DNA of 45,751 nucleotides from Thermaceae bacterium (GTDB taxonomy: Bacteria; Deinococcota; Deinococci; Deinococcales; Marinithermaceae): contig JALSMT010000061.1 of NCBI GenBank assembly GCA_026987375.1, positions 1 through 45,751 on the forward strand, in the 5' to 3' direction. Positions 16,716 through 24,977 of the stretch are shown here, piece by piece. The first letter of the stretch is position 1. Each line of letters opens with the position of its first letter. The notes beneath the pieces were generated by a model. The model did no database searches and had not been told where the DNA came from. It saw nothing but the letters and a program-made list of their open reading frames with translations. A program made the position numbers and the translations under genes.

Positions 16716-17344
16716 GTTTTGGCGACTTCGAACTGACCGTAGCTCTTCCTAAAGGGCGGATGATGGCCGACGCCTATCAGGCCTTCGCCGGCGCCGGAGT
16801 GGAGCTGCCGCAATCTGCGGGAGAGCGTGATCTCTGGCATGGCGGTGACGGACTGGCGGTGTTGGAGCTGCGCGGCAGCGACGTGCCCACCTACGTCGAC
16901 CTGGGCATAGCGGACATCGGCGTGGTGGGGCGCGACATTCTGCTGGAGGCGGGTCGCGACCTCTACGAACCGGTGGACCTGGGCTTTGGCGCCTGCCGCC
17001 TCTCGCTGATTCGTCTTCCCGAGGCCAAAACCCCCATCCGCCGCGTAGCCAGCAAGTACCCCAATTTCACCCAAACCTGGTTGCGCCGCCGCGGAATGGT
17101 GGCAGACGTGGTCAAACTGCACGGCAACGTCGAGCTAGCAGCGCTGGTCGGCTTGGCCGACGCGGTGGTAGACGTGGTGCAAACGGGGCGCACGTTAAAA
17201 GCGGCCGGCCTGACCGAGGTAGAGGTTCTGGCGCGTTCCAGCGCCCGCCTAGTGGTCAACAAGAGCGCCCTCAAACTCAAGCGGGAGCTTTTGTGGCCGC
17301 TGGTTGAGCGTCTCAGGAAAGCGGCGCAAAAGACCAGCGGCTAA
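16712..17344 (+). CDS. hisG: ATP phosphoribosyltransferase HisG, short form
   Basis: HisG condenses ATP with PRPP in the first step of histidine synthesis. The 210-residue length shows the short form, lacking the C-terminal regulatory domain and needing HisZ. Marks include [10 protein letters not shown] at the start, [10 protein letters not shown] near 69, [16 protein letters not shown] near 113, and the PRPP loop [15 protein letters not shown] near 153. The start overlaps the hisZ stop in an ATGA, so the two are translationally coupled. A T-rich terminator candidate follows. No other his genes are in the window. Confidence 0.95.
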   Translation: MSFGDFELTVALPKGRMMADAYQAFAGAGVELPQSAGERDLWHGGDGLAVLELRGSDVPTYVDLGIADIGVVGRDILLEAGRDLYEPVDLGFGACRLSLIRLPEAKTPIRRVASKYPNFTQTWLRRRGMVADVVKLHGNVELAALVGLADAVVDVVQTGRTLKAAGLTEVEVLARSSARLVVNKSALKLKRELLWPLVERLRKAAQKTSG

Positions 17345-17412
17345 TCAACATGCCCGCCCAAAGCGGCCGGCCTGAGCGACCCGATCTGTTACCGAGCCCA
17401 AAGGCAAAGCCG

Positions 17413-17436
17413 CCAGTCGCTAGCGCTTGGTTTTTT
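17413..17436 (+). terminator. Terminator candidate after hisG
   Basis: An imperfect stem over 17413-17430 (CCAG with TTGG, inner CGC with GCG) is followed by six T residues at 17431-17436. It lies about 70 nt past hisG. A further inverted repeat, CTTATC/GATAAG (17438-17443 and 17455-17460), sits between it and the trmH promoter. Confidence 0.6.
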
Positions 17437-17489
17437 CCTTATCTTCCAATACACGATAAGTGTGTACCTGATTGGCATTTTTGGGCTGG

Positions 17490-17495
17490 TACAAT
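17490..17495 (+). promoter_or_regulatory. -10 element of trmH, leaderless type
   Basis: TACAAT, preceded by TGG as in an extended -10, ends 6 nt before the ATG at 17502. The layout is identical to that of luxS and fixes the start codon. Confidence 0.65.
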
Positions 17496-17501
17496 GCCTC
17501 C

Positions 17502-18167
17502 ATGACGCCGGAACGCTATCACCGTCTCAGGGCTGTATTAAACAAACGCCAGCCCGACCTGACGGTGCTGATGGAGAACGTCCACAAGCCCCACAATCTC
17601 TCGGCCATACTCAGAACCGCCGACGCGGTGGGCGTCTACCAGGCTCACGCGGTCAACCCCACCGGCGGCGTGCCAACCTTCCACGACACCGCCGGCGGCA
17701 GTGAAAAGTGGGTTTATCTGCGGGTCCACCCTAGTATCGAAGAGGCCATTGGCCACCTTAAAGAGCGCGGTTTTGCCGTCTACGCCGCCAACCTCTCCGA
17801 GCGGGCGCTGGACTACCGCCGGGTCGACTACGTCCGCCCGACGGCGCTGCTGCTGGGTGCGGAAAAGTGGGGCGTCAGCCGGCGCGCCGCCGAGCTGGCC
17901 GACGGCGACGTAATAATCCCCATGGTGGGTATGGTGCAGAGTCTCAACGTTTCGGTGGCGGCGGCGGTAATACTCTTCGAAGCGCAGCGCCAGCGGCTGG
18001 CCGCCGGCCTCTACGACCAGCCCCGCCTCGATCCCGAAACCTACCAGCGCACCCTCTTCGAGTGGGCCTACCCGCGCCGTGCGGCGCTCTTGCGGGAAAA
18101 GGGGATGCCTTATCCAGAGCTGGGTGAGGCCAGCGAAACCGCCGCGAAAAAGCCCCCCGCCGAGTAA
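17502..18167 (+). CDS. trmH: tRNA (guanosine(18)-2'-O)-methyltransferase TrmH
   Basis: TrmH methylates the ribose of G18 in the D-loop of tRNA; the gene was characterised in Thermus. SPOUT-fold motifs are present: [21 protein letters not shown] near residue 24 (motif 1), [11 protein letters not shown] near 114 (motif 2), and [23 protein letters not shown] near 135 (motif 3, forming the knot). Length is 221 residues. The ATG at 17502 is supported by the TACAAT hexamer 6 nt upstream; an open frame from 17472 would include the promoter itself. The stop codon lies in the loop of the terminator of the convergent lipoprotein gene. Confidence 0.93.
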   Translation: MTPERYHRLRAVLNKRQPDLTVLMENVHKPHNLSAILRTADAVGVYQAHAVNPTGGVPTFHDTAGGSEKWVYLRVHPSIEEAIGHLKERGFAVYAANLSERALDYRRVDYVRPTALLLGAEKWGVSRRAAELADGDVIIPMVGMVQSLNVSVAAAVILFEAQRQRLAAGLYDQPRLDPETYQRTLFEWAYPRRAALLREKGMPYPELGEASETAAKKPPAE

Positions 18168-18176
18168 GCGGGGGGC
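18147..18176 (-). terminator. Intrinsic terminator of the lipoprotein gene, overlapping trmH
   Basis: On the minus strand a 9-bp stem (18152-18160 with 18168-18176) with a 7-nt loop is followed by TTTTT (18147-18151). The trmH stop codon (18165-18167) lies in the loop, so the last codons of trmH double as the terminator of the convergent gene. Confidence 0.85.
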
Positions 18177-18185
18177 CTCAAATGG

Positions 18186-19730
18186 TCAGTTGGGAGTCGT
18201 GAAAGAGCGCCGCTCGCTCGAAATTATCAGTCCTTGGTCTCCCACCGGCATACCGCCTAAAAAGGTGTACATAGCCATGAGTAGCGGCTGAATCTGCCGT
18301 TCGTCCAGCATGGCGTCTATGTTGGGTGCGAGCAGTCGCGGCATGCTGGCCGAGATAACGCTCCAGTGATAGGTCTCGTTGGCGCCGTAGCTGACCGAAA
18401 ATGGGCTCAGGTCGGGGAGCGTCAAGCTGCTGCCGGTAGTATAAACTCTCAGACTAACCGGGCCGTCAGAAAGAAGAAAAACGTTGATTACCTGCTCAAT
18501 CGTCTGCCAGGAGAACTCGCTGCCGGCGCTTACGCCGCTGGCGCCGTCGCTGGGCTCGCTCAGCTGCGGCGGAGCCGGTACCTCCAGCGACATCGATGTT
18601 TCGCTGGCGTCCACGCTGCGCCAAGCGGCCGACATAACCGAAGGAGAAGTAGACACCAAAGCCAGCACCGTCATCTTGGCGCCTGCGATATCGGGGCTGC
18701 GCAGCGTCGGCGACTGGGAAACCGTATAAGCCGTAGTCATACCTAAAAGAGAGTCGTCGTCGAAACGCACGGTGGCGGTCACCTTTTGCAGGGTCATGCC
18801 GCCGAGAATCGTAATTACGGGATGAAAATCGTGGCCGCTGCTGGTCGTGGCGCTGAGGTCGAGGTCCTTCGATATCGAGTCTCCCGCCGATAAAACCATG
18901 TCGTCGCTATAACCGAAGGCGGTGAAGTCCTTGGCGTTGTGAGCGCTGTCGGTGCTCCACTCCAGCGCATAAAGCTTACCGCTGGCGCTGAGGTCGTTAA
19001 AACCGACGCCAAGGTTGTAGCTGGTGCTGGTGCCGCTGCCGCTGTTGAGGATGTACGCGCCCAAGGCGTTTTTCGAGACAAAGTCAACGCCTATTTTTCT
19101 AGAGGCGGTGCTGTGGTTCAAAGCGCCCAGGATGTGCGCCTCCCCCGCCGGAACAGTAGGATCCGCCGCAAAATATAGAGTCGGGTCAGGCCGGGTGACG
19201 CCGTCGTATAGCGTGTACTTTTTAGTAACCTGGTCTTCCTCGATAATGGCCTGGTAGGGCAAGGCAACGTCGCTGACGCTAAAGCTGCCGTCGGCGGCGC
19301 TGCTGACCAGCGGGTGCCCGGGGATGAGGACGCGCACGCCGCTGCGAGGTCTGCCGTCATCAGCTATCACCACGCCCGTCACGTCTACCGTCTTGGGGTT
19401 GAGCGTTAGCGTGGAGGTGGCGCTGAGACTGCCGGCGCTGGCCGTCAGGGTGACCGTCTGCGCGCTGGGCAGCGCCGCCGGGGGCGTGTACTTGACGCTG
19501 ACGCCGCTGGTCCGGGAGAGCGTGCCAAGAGCCGGGCTCAGGCTCCAGTGCACCGTTTCGCTGGAGCCGCTGAGGATCGCCGTAAAGTACGAGCCGGCGT
19601 CTCCGGCGGTAAAGACGGTTGCTTGCGGCTCCACCTTTAAAGTGGGGGCGGCGCCGCCCCCGCCGCAAGCGCTTAGCCCTAGGAGGGCAAAGATGAGCGC
19701 TATGCTCGCAATGGTTCTGTATTTCGACAC
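18186..19730 (-). CDS. Secreted lipoprotein with Ig-like and carboxypeptidase-regulatory-like domains
   Basis: A 514-residue protein with a lipoprotein signal: hydrophobic residues 7-19 and the lipobox LSAC with Cys22, followed by a Gly run. Residues about 28-113 look like a bacterial Ig-like fold (GTLSRTSGVSVKYTPP, TVTLTASAGSLSATSTLTL). Residues from about 117 resemble a carboxypeptidase regulatory-like domain (VTGVVIADDGRPRSGVRVLIPG, then ADGSFSVSDV). The rest is Ser/Thr-rich beta-type sequence with no family I recognise. The GTG at 19730 is chosen because AAAGGAG precedes it. It likely sits on the cell surface or periplasmic face; no enzymatic motif is visible. Its neighbours suggest no shared role. 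Confidence 0.75.
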   Translation of the reverse strand: MSKYRTIASIALIFALLGLSACGGGGAAPTLKVEPQATVFTAGDAGSYFTAILSGSSETVHWSLSPALGTLSRTSGVSVKYTPPAALPSAQTVTLTASAGSLSATSTLTLNPKTVDVTGVVIADDGRPRSGVRVLIPGHPLVSSAADGSFSVSDVALPYQAIIEEDQVTKKYTLYDGVTRPDPTLYFAADPTVPAGEAHILGALNHSTASRKIGVDFVSKNALGAYILNSGSGTSTSYNLGVGFNDLSASGKLYALEWSTDSAHNAKDFTAFGYSDDMVLSAGDSISKDLDLSATTSSGHDFHPVITILGGMTLQKVTATVRFDDDSLLGMTTAYTVSQSPTLRSPDIAGAKMTVLALVSTSPSVMSAAWRSVDASETSMSLEVPAPPQLSEPSDGASGVSAGSEFSWQTIEQVINVFLLSDGPVSLRVYTTGSSLTLPDLSPFSVSYGANETYHWSVISASMPRLLAPNIDAMLDERQIQPLLMAMYTFLGGMPVGDQGLIISSERRSFTTPN

Positions 19731-19834
19731 GTCAAACTCCTTTCTTACCACTTCTCGACACTTCAAACACCAGCATAGGCGGCCGCCGTCACAAGACCGT
19801 CACAAATTCAACTGCGGGCTCCTGCGGGCCCGCA

Positions 19835-19859
19835 TTAATAGCGTTCCTGGCGCTATTAA
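19835..19859 (-). terminator. Hairpin after the HAD gene
   Basis: A perfect 9-bp stem (TTAATAGCG with CGCTATTAA) has a 7-nt loop and starts 3 nt past the HAD stop codon. A second GC-rich hairpin (GCGGGC/GCCCGC) lies next to it at about 19813-19833. Neither has a clear T-tract, so termination or 3'-end protection are both possible. Confidence 0.5.
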
Positions 19860-19862
19860 GGG

Positions 19863-20591
19863 CTAGGCGGCCTCGATTGTCTTGAGCAGCTCCAAGAGCT
19901 GGCGATGGTCGTTTATTTTAGCGCTGGGCGGCGGGTCCCCCGGTCGCTCTTTATGGCCGGTGTAAAGCACCGCATAGGGGTAGCCGGCGTTAAAGGCTCC
20001 GCCGATGTCGGTGCGGGGAATGTCGCCGACGTGCAAGGCGGCGGCGGGCTCTACCCCCAAGCCGGCAAGGGCGGCGGCGAAGGCGAGTTTGTTAGGTTTG
20101 ACCACGCCGGTTTCGTCGGAAAAGGAGAAGGCGGAAAAGTAGGGCAGCAAGCCGGCGCGGTCCAGGTAGTGGCGCAGCACGTCGCCGCCTGAAACGCTGG
20201 TGTCGGAAACTATGGCCAGCTTGTAGTGGCGAGCGAGCTCGGGGATCGCCTGACTGACGCCGGGCAGGGTGATAACGTTAGCGTCGCGTGCTGCTTCGGA
20301 CAGAAGGCGCGCGGTCTGGGCCACTAGCTCTTGGTCGTAACGCAGCCCCAGCAGTTTAAAGGCGTACGCCACCCGCTCTTCGAGCGACATAAAAACGCCG
20401 GCGTTCCAGGAGTCGTTAAACTTGGCGGTTGCCTGGTTCCAGGCGTCGCGCACTTCGGCTTCGCCCGCCGGCACTCCGGCTTCGTCGCTGGCGCGCAGCA
20501 TTATTTCGTAGCGCATAGGGACTACCTTTTCTGCATAGTCCTTTCCAGCGGTCATCAACGTTCCCCAAAAGTCAAAGGTTATCGCCTTCAT
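19863..20591 (-). CDS. HAD-superfamily hydrolase
   Basis: A haloacid dehalogenase-type phosphatase, 242 residues. Motif I is DFWGTL near residue 7 (nucleophile Asp; the usual acid Asp is replaced by Trp-Gly, as in some HAD-IA proteins). Motif II is IVSDTS near 133, motif III includes VVKPNKLAF near 168, and motif IV is GDIPRTDIGG near 193. The second Asp of the typical DxD is thus not present, which makes phosphatase activity less certain. GAGGTG precedes the ATG. The substrate is unknown, and it is not in an obvious operon. Confidence 0.82.
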   Translation of the reverse strand: MKAITFDFWGTLMTAGKDYAEKVVPMRYEIMLRASDEAGVPAGEAEVRDAWNQATAKFNDSWNAGVFMSLEERVAYAFKLLGLRYDQELVAQTARLLSEAARDANVITLPGVSQAIPELARHYKLAIVSDTSVSGGDVLRHYLDRAGLLPYFSAFSFSDETGVVKPNKLAFAAALAGLGVEPAAALHVGDIPRTDIGGAFNAGYPYAVLYTGHKERPGDPPPSAKINDHRQLLELLKTIEAA

Positions 20592-20766
20592 GCTTCACCT
20601 CGTTTTATGAAGCTGCGCGGAAAACCGAACGGCCGCCATTCCACCGCGCCCAAGGAAAGGCGGCCGAGCCGTAGCTGCGGGGTAGGGGGGTATGCGTCAC
20701 CTAGATCCGGCATGGTCGAGTAATCTGGCGTTACCTGCTGCGGCCTAGCGACTTGTTAACGCTATT

Positions 20767-22077
20767 TTACAACCCCATGCGGCTATAGACGTCATCTATG
20801 TAACGCAGGTAGTACCGTGGGTCGAAAGCCGCGGCCAGTTCTTCCGCCGTCAGCGGGTTCTTGGCGTCAGCCAAGAGCATTTCGCCAAAATCGCGCTCCT
20901 CTTCCCAGCTTTTGAGGGCGTTTTTTTGCACCAGCCGGTAGGCCGCCTCGCGGGACATGCCCTTTTCGATCAGCAGACCCAGCACCCGCTGGCTGTAAAC
21001 CAGGCCGCGCGTCAGGCCGAGGTTGCGTTGAATACGTTCTTCGTTGACGCGCAGACCGCGCAGCAAACCGGCCAAACGACGGGTCAGGTAGTGGGCCAGG
21101 GTGGTGGAGTCGGGCAGGATTACCCTTTCTACCGAAGAGTGGCTGATGTCGCGCTCGTGCCAGAGGGCCACGTTTTCGAGCCCCGCCTGCAGGTTCGACT
21201 TGAGCAGGCGCGCCAGGCCGGAAATGTTTTCGAGAGCCACCGGATTTTTCTTGTGGGGCATCGAGCTAGATCCGGTCTGCCCCTCGCGGAAGGGCTCGCT
21301 GGCCTCCAATACTTCGGTGCGCTGCAGGTGGCGCAGCTCGACGGCTATCCGCTCCAGGTCGGCCCCCAATATGGCCAGCGCCGCCAGCACCTCGGCGTGA
21401 CGGTCGCGCGGAGCCACCTGGGTGCTGACCGGCTCGGGCGAGAGCCCCATTTGGCGGGCGACGTAGGCCTCGACCCCGGGCGGAGTGTGGGCGTAGTTAC
21501 CCACCGAGCCGCTGACGACGGCGGTGGCTATGGCCTCTTGCGCGTGCTGTAAGCGCTGGCGGTCACGCTGGATGGCGGCGTAAAAACCGAGAAAGCGCAG
21601 ACCGAAAGAGGTGGGCTCGGCGTGGACGCCGTGGGTGCGGCCGATGGCCGGGGTGTACTTGTAACGCAGAGCCAGCCGCCGCAGGCTGGCCAATAGTTCT
21701 TCTACCTCGTCCAGGACCAGGCCCAAGGCCTCTTTGAGCAGGTAGTTTTGGGCGGTATCGACCACGTCGCTGCTGGTCAGACCGTAGTGCAGGTAGCGTG
21801 AAACGGCCGGACTCCGGGTCAGCTCGGCCAAGGCGCGGACGAAGGCGGCCACGTCGTGGCGGGTCTCGGCCTCGAGCCTTTCGACGCTCTCCACAAAATC
21901 TGCCTCAAAATCGCCAGCCGGCAGGGCTTGCGCCAGGTCGCGTGCCGCTTCTGCGGGTACGGCGCCGAGCTCGCTCCAGGCCGTCAGAGCTAACTTTTCC
22001 ACCTCGGCCCAGACGCGCAACTTGTGCCCAGCGGACCAGAGGCGGGCGGTCTCGGGGGTTTGGTAACGGGCAATCAT
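20767..22077 (-). CDS. purB: Adenylosuccinate lyase
   Basis: PurB acts twice in purine synthesis, splitting SAICAR and adenylosuccinate to release fumarate. The protein begins MIARYQTPE as is typical, and contains GRTHGVHAEPTSFGL near residue 140 with the catalytic His, and the fumarase/aspartase signature QTGSSSMPHKKNP near 261. Length is 436 residues. The start at 22077 is supported by the family N-terminus and by TAGGCT ending 7 nt upstream; an open frame beginning at 22134 would add 19 unrelated residues. The adjacent plus-strand gene is divergent. Confidence 0.95.
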   Translation of the reverse strand: MIARYQTPETARLWSAGHKLRVWAEVEKLALTAWSELGAVPAEAARDLAQALPAGDFEADFVESVERLEAETRHDVAAFVRALAELTRSPAVSRYLHYGLTSSDVVDTAQNYLLKEALGLVLDEVEELLASLRRLALRYKYTPAIGRTHGVHAEPTSFGLRFLGFYAAIQRDRQRLQHAQEAIATAVVSGSVGNYAHTPPGVEAYVARQMGLSPEPVSTQVAPRDRHAEVLAALAILGADLERIAVELRHLQRTEVLEASEPFREGQTGSSSMPHKKNPVALENISGLARLLKSNLQAGLENVALWHERDISHSSVERVILPDSTTLAHYLTRRLAGLLRGLRVNEERIQRNLGLTRGLVYSQRVLGLLIEKGMSREAAYRLVQKNALKSWEEERDFGEMLLADAKNPLTAEELAAAFDPRYYLRYIDDVYSRMGL

Positions 22078-22084
22078 CGGCACT

Positions 22085-22090
22085 AGCCTA
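22085..22090 (-). promoter_or_regulatory. -10 element of purB, leaderless type
   Basis: TAGGCT on the minus strand ends 7 nt before the purB ATG. No ribosome-binding sequence lies between them. Confidence 0.55.
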
Positions 22091-22168
22091 GCACGCCGAC
22101 TACTGTCGGCTGGAATACCGAACAATCTCCGCAAAGACGGCAGGCTGGAGTGGAGGAGAAAAAATATC

Positions 22169-22597
22169 TTGAATACTCAGCAAAAACGAAACGGCGCCTT
22201 CACCAGCCTGTTCTACGGCATGATAGCGGCGCTGCCCATGGGAGCGCTGGCGATGATGCCGGCGCCTTTGTCCGGCATGCAGTTTGCCGCGCCCTTGCGC
22301 CTGATCGCCAGCTCGCTGCTGGGCCAAGCGGCCCTCAGCGGCGCGACGGGGCTGCTGCTGGGCCTGGTCTTGCACATGATGACCGGCGCGGCTCTGGGCG
22401 CAGTCTACGCCTATCTACTCGGTCCCGGAGCCGCCAAAATGCTTTATGGCGCCCTCTACGGGCTGGCGGTCTGGCTGCTGGCCACCCTTAGCCTGGGACA
22501 CGTCGCGCCGATAATGGCGCAGCAGATGCCCTACTGGCTCTTCGCCATGGCGCACCTCGTTTACGGGGCTACGCTGGCGCTATTGTGGCGCAGGTAG
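22169..22597 (+). CDS. Small integral membrane protein of unknown function
   Basis: A 142-residue protein with about four hydrophobic segments, near residues 15-35, 40-70, 75-105 and 112-138, and very few charged residues apart from the N-terminal QQKRN and the C-terminal RR. I do not recognise the family; it may be one of the small uncharacterised membrane families. The start is a TTG with GGAGGAG 10 nt upstream, a slightly long spacing. It is divergent from purB, and a GC hairpin follows it, so it probably forms a single-gene unit. Confidence 0.65.
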   Translation: MNTQQKRNGAFTSLFYGMIAALPMGALAMMPAPLSGMQFAAPLRLIASSLLGQAALSGATGLLLGLVLHMMTGAALGAVYAYLLGPGAAKMLYGALYGLAVWLLATLSLGHVAPIMAQQMPYWLFAMAHLVYGATLALLWRR

Positions 22598-22617
22598 AAA
22601 TGCTAGACCGCGCGAGA

Positions 22618-22646
22618 GCGGGCCCGCTCCGGCCCGCGGCTTTGCT
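22618..22646 (+). terminator. Weak terminator candidate
   Basis: GCGGGCC and GGCCCGC (22618-22624 and 22631-22637) form a 7-bp stem with a 6-nt loop, followed by GGCTTTGCTT. An alternative overlapping palindrome is at 22616-22629. It would end the small membrane-protein transcript. Confidence 0.4.
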
Positions 22647-22730
22647 TGCCGCCAAGACGCCGCTGCGACAAACAGCGAATTAGCCTCACACGGAATACCA
22701 CCGATAGCTGTCTTAGTACAAATTATCCTA

Positions 22731-22736
22731 TATACT
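22731..22736 (+). promoter_or_regulatory. -10 element of the CPBP gene
   Basis: TATACT ends 5 nt before the ATG at 22742 within an A/T-rich stretch unusual for this window. Nearly the leaderless layout seen elsewhere, one base shorter. Confidence 0.45.
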
Positions 22737-22741
22737 ATAGC

Positions 22742-23668
22742 ATGCGAACCTTGCTGGCCAACCGGTTGTACTTGGGTTACGCTCTTTTTGTCAATATAGG
22801 CTCATTTCTGGGAATGCTTGTCTTCGGAATTATATGGAGCCTAACCATAGTTATTAGAAATGGCGTAAGCGATCCGCAGGCTGCCGCGGAAGTTGCTGAA
22901 ACCGCCACCCAAAATGCCTGGCAGGACCTTTTCCAACTAGGTATGGCTCTAAGCATGCTCGTTTTTGCCTGGATAGTCTGGGGATATGTAAAACGATACA
23001 GAAGGATACTTGGCTGGGACAGAGCGCTGCGACCTGCTCCCACGCTGCTATTAACTATTACTATACTTGCCTTCAATCAGTTTTACGTGGCGTTTTTATT
23101 GTGGTTCGCTCCTCCGCGGTTTTTGCGGGCCGCGTTCAAGCCTTACGACGCAAGCTCGCTTTGGGGCTACGCCGCCGCTGCTGTTGTCTATATCATCCTG
23201 GCGCCGCTCATTGAGGAGTGGTTGTTCAGAGGGATAATGTTACGCAGTTATGCTTCGGCGCAAGGGCCAGCCTTCGCACTGGCTGCTTCGGCATTCCTCT
23301 TCGCAGTACTGCACATAGCTCCTATCACGGTTATCTTCGCCTTGGGGATGGGTTATTTGTTCGGGCGGTGGGTACTTTCCGGAGGCGGCTTGCTGGAAAC
23401 ATTCACGGCCCACGCGTTCAATAACAGCGTTAGTTTTGCCCTCTCTATTTGCGGAGCAGGGCAAACCCTTAGCCACAGAGCCAGTTCGACCGCGGGAATA
23501 GCGGGTCTCTTGGGAGGATTGGCCATTATCTGGCTATTCACACGCTGGATACGGTTCAAGTCCATAATCGCTAAGACTAATGAGCCGATTTTATCTCTGA
23601 GTCTTGCAACTACCGCAATAGCGGCGTCCGTTTTATTTTTATTTTCGCTTTCGGAAATGTTCTCGTAG
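22742..23668 (+). CDS. CPBP-family intramembrane metalloprotease-like protein
   Basis: A multi-pass membrane protein of 308 residues belonging to the CPBP/Abi family, which includes CAAX-type proteases and bacteriocin self-immunity proteins. The three motifs are present: EEWLFRG near residue 160, FLFAVLHI near 183 with the second-motif His, and HAFNN near 223. Roughly eight helices are visible. The start at 22742 follows a TATACT hexamer; the open frame extends 32 codons upstream without support. The DNA is clearly richer in A/T than its neighbours, suggesting acquisition from elsewhere. Its substrate is unknown. It converges with rmuC, ending 12 nt from it. Confidence 0.82.
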   Translation: MRTLLANRLYLGYALFVNIGSFLGMLVFGIIWSLTIVIRNGVSDPQAAAEVAETATQNAWQDLFQLGMALSMLVFAWIVWGYVKRYRRILGWDRALRPAPTLLLTITILAFNQFYVAFLLWFAPPRFLRAAFKPYDASSLWGYAAAAVVYIILAPLIEEWLFRGIMLRSYASAQGPAFALAASAFLFAVLHIAPITVIFALGMGYLFGRWVLSGGGLLETFTAHAFNNSVSFALSICGAGQTLSHRASSTAGIAGLLGGLAIIWLFTRWIRFKSIIAKTNEPILSLSLATTAIAASVLFLFSLSEMFS

Positions 23669-23680
23669 TTGCTTGGCGAT

Positions 23681-24943
23681 CTACTTCTCTCCCGACTCTG
23701 GGTTTTCAGCAACCTTTCGGGGTGTGGCTTCCAGCCGCTCCGGCGCGGCTTCGAACTCGCCCGCCGCCAGCTTTTCCTTGAAGCGCCGCGCCACCGGCGT
23801 CAGGCGGCTTTGGTAGCTGCCCACGGCGCGGTTGTAGGCCTCCACGCTCTTTTGCAGGCTGCGGCCGACCTCGGCCAGAGAGGCGCTATATTTCTCGAAC
23901 CGCTCTATCAGCAAGCGGCCTTCCTTGGCCAGTTCGCGAGCGTTATCGCTGAGAGTCTGCTGCCGCCAGCCGTAGGCCGCCGACTTGAGCAGGGCCAGCA
24001 GGGTAACGGGGCTGGCGGGCAAAACCTTCATCTGCAAAGCCTCGTCCAGCAAATCCGGGTCCGCTGAAAAGGCAGCCGCCAGCGCCGCTTCGCTGGGCAC
24101 AAAGAGAACCACGAAGTCGGGGGAACGCTCGAAGGCGCGCGAGTAGTCTTTGGAAGCCAGCTCCTTGGCTCGAGCCCGCAGCTGCCGCGCGTGCTCCGCC
24201 AGCTTGCGCTTGCGCTCTTCCTCGCCGTCCGCGCGCAGCGCCTGCAGGTAGGCCGCCAGCGGGGTCTTGGCGTCTACCGGCAATACCCCGCCGCCGGGCA
24301 GGTGCACCACCATGTCGGGCCGGCCCTGGGAGGTGTGCTGTTGTAAAGCAAAGTCCACGTGCTCGCTCATGCCCGCCAGCTCGGCCACCCGCACGAGCTG
24401 CATCTCGCCCCACTGGCCGCGGGCGCTCGAGCTCTTGAGGGCCTCTCCCAAAGTGGTGGTGGCGGCTTGCAGACCGCGCTGCTCCTCGGCCAGACTACGC
24501 AGCTGCTGCGCCAGCGCGCCGTAGGCGCTTTCGCGCTTGCCTTCCAGCTGGCGCACCTGCTCTTCCAGTTTGTGCAGGTTCTCTTTGAGCGGCGTCAAGA
24601 GTCCGCTCAACTCGGCCTTGTGGGTCCCCAGTCTGCCCGAAAGCTGGCCGTCAATCTGCCCCAGCAGCTCCCGGGCGCGCTCCACGAGCTTCTTGCTGTT
24701 GTCCTCCAGGCTACGGTTGGAAAGCGCCAAAAAGGCGTCGGCCAGCTCACCTTTGGCGCCGTGCAGCCACTCGCTCTTCTCGCGCTCTGCCTCCAAGCGC
24801 GCCCGCAGGGCGGCGTTCGCGGCGTGTAAATCGCGCAATCGGCGCGCCAGCGCCGCGGCTCGCCAGAGCCCCCATCCGCCCGCGATGAACAGCCCCGCCA
24901 AAAAAGCGAGCAATACGTACATCTGCAAACGCGCCTCTTCCAT
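23681..24943 (-). CDS. rmuC: DNA recombination protein RmuC
   Basis: RmuC limits inversion at short repeats and is thought to be a nuclease acting on DNA structures. The 420-residue protein has one N-terminal membrane helix (near residues 9-27), a long coiled coil (about 30-165) and the RmuC nuclease-like domain, with SSSARGQWGEMQLVRVAELAGM near 172, RPDMVVHLPGG near 208, PVDAKTPLAAY near 222 and ALLKSAAYGWRQQ near 310. The ATG is preceded by both an AAGGTGG ribosome-like stretch and a TAAGGT hexamer 6 nt upstream, so either route of initiation is possible. A divergent methyltransferase gene begins 34 nt away. Confidence 0.92.
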   Translation of the reverse strand: MEEARLQMYVLLAFLAGLFIAGGWGLWRAAALARRLRDLHAANAALRARLEAEREKSEWLHGAKGELADAFLALSNRSLEDNSKKLVERARELLGQIDGQLSGRLGTHKAELSGLLTPLKENLHKLEEQVRQLEGKRESAYGALAQQLRSLAEEQRGLQAATTTLGEALKSSSARGQWGEMQLVRVAELAGMSEHVDFALQQHTSQGRPDMVVHLPGGGVLPVDAKTPLAAYLQALRADGEEERKRKLAEHARQLRARAKELASKDYSRAFERSPDFVVLFVPSEAALAAAFSADPDLLDEALQMKVLPASPVTLLALLKSAAYGWRQQTLSDNARELAKEGRLLIERFEKYSASLAEVGRSLQKSVEAYNRAVGSYQSRLTPVARRFKEKLAAGEFEAAPERLEATPRKVAENPESGEK

Positions 24944-24949
24944 AACACC

Positions 24950-24955
24950 ACCTTA
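24950..24955 (-). promoter_or_regulatory. -10 element of rmuC, leaderless type
   Basis: TAAGGT on the minus strand ends 6 nt before the rmuC ATG. The same bases also resemble a ribosome-binding site, so this instance is ambiguous. Confidence 0.4.
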
Positions 24956-24977
24956 CCGGTTGCGGCATACTGAGGGG

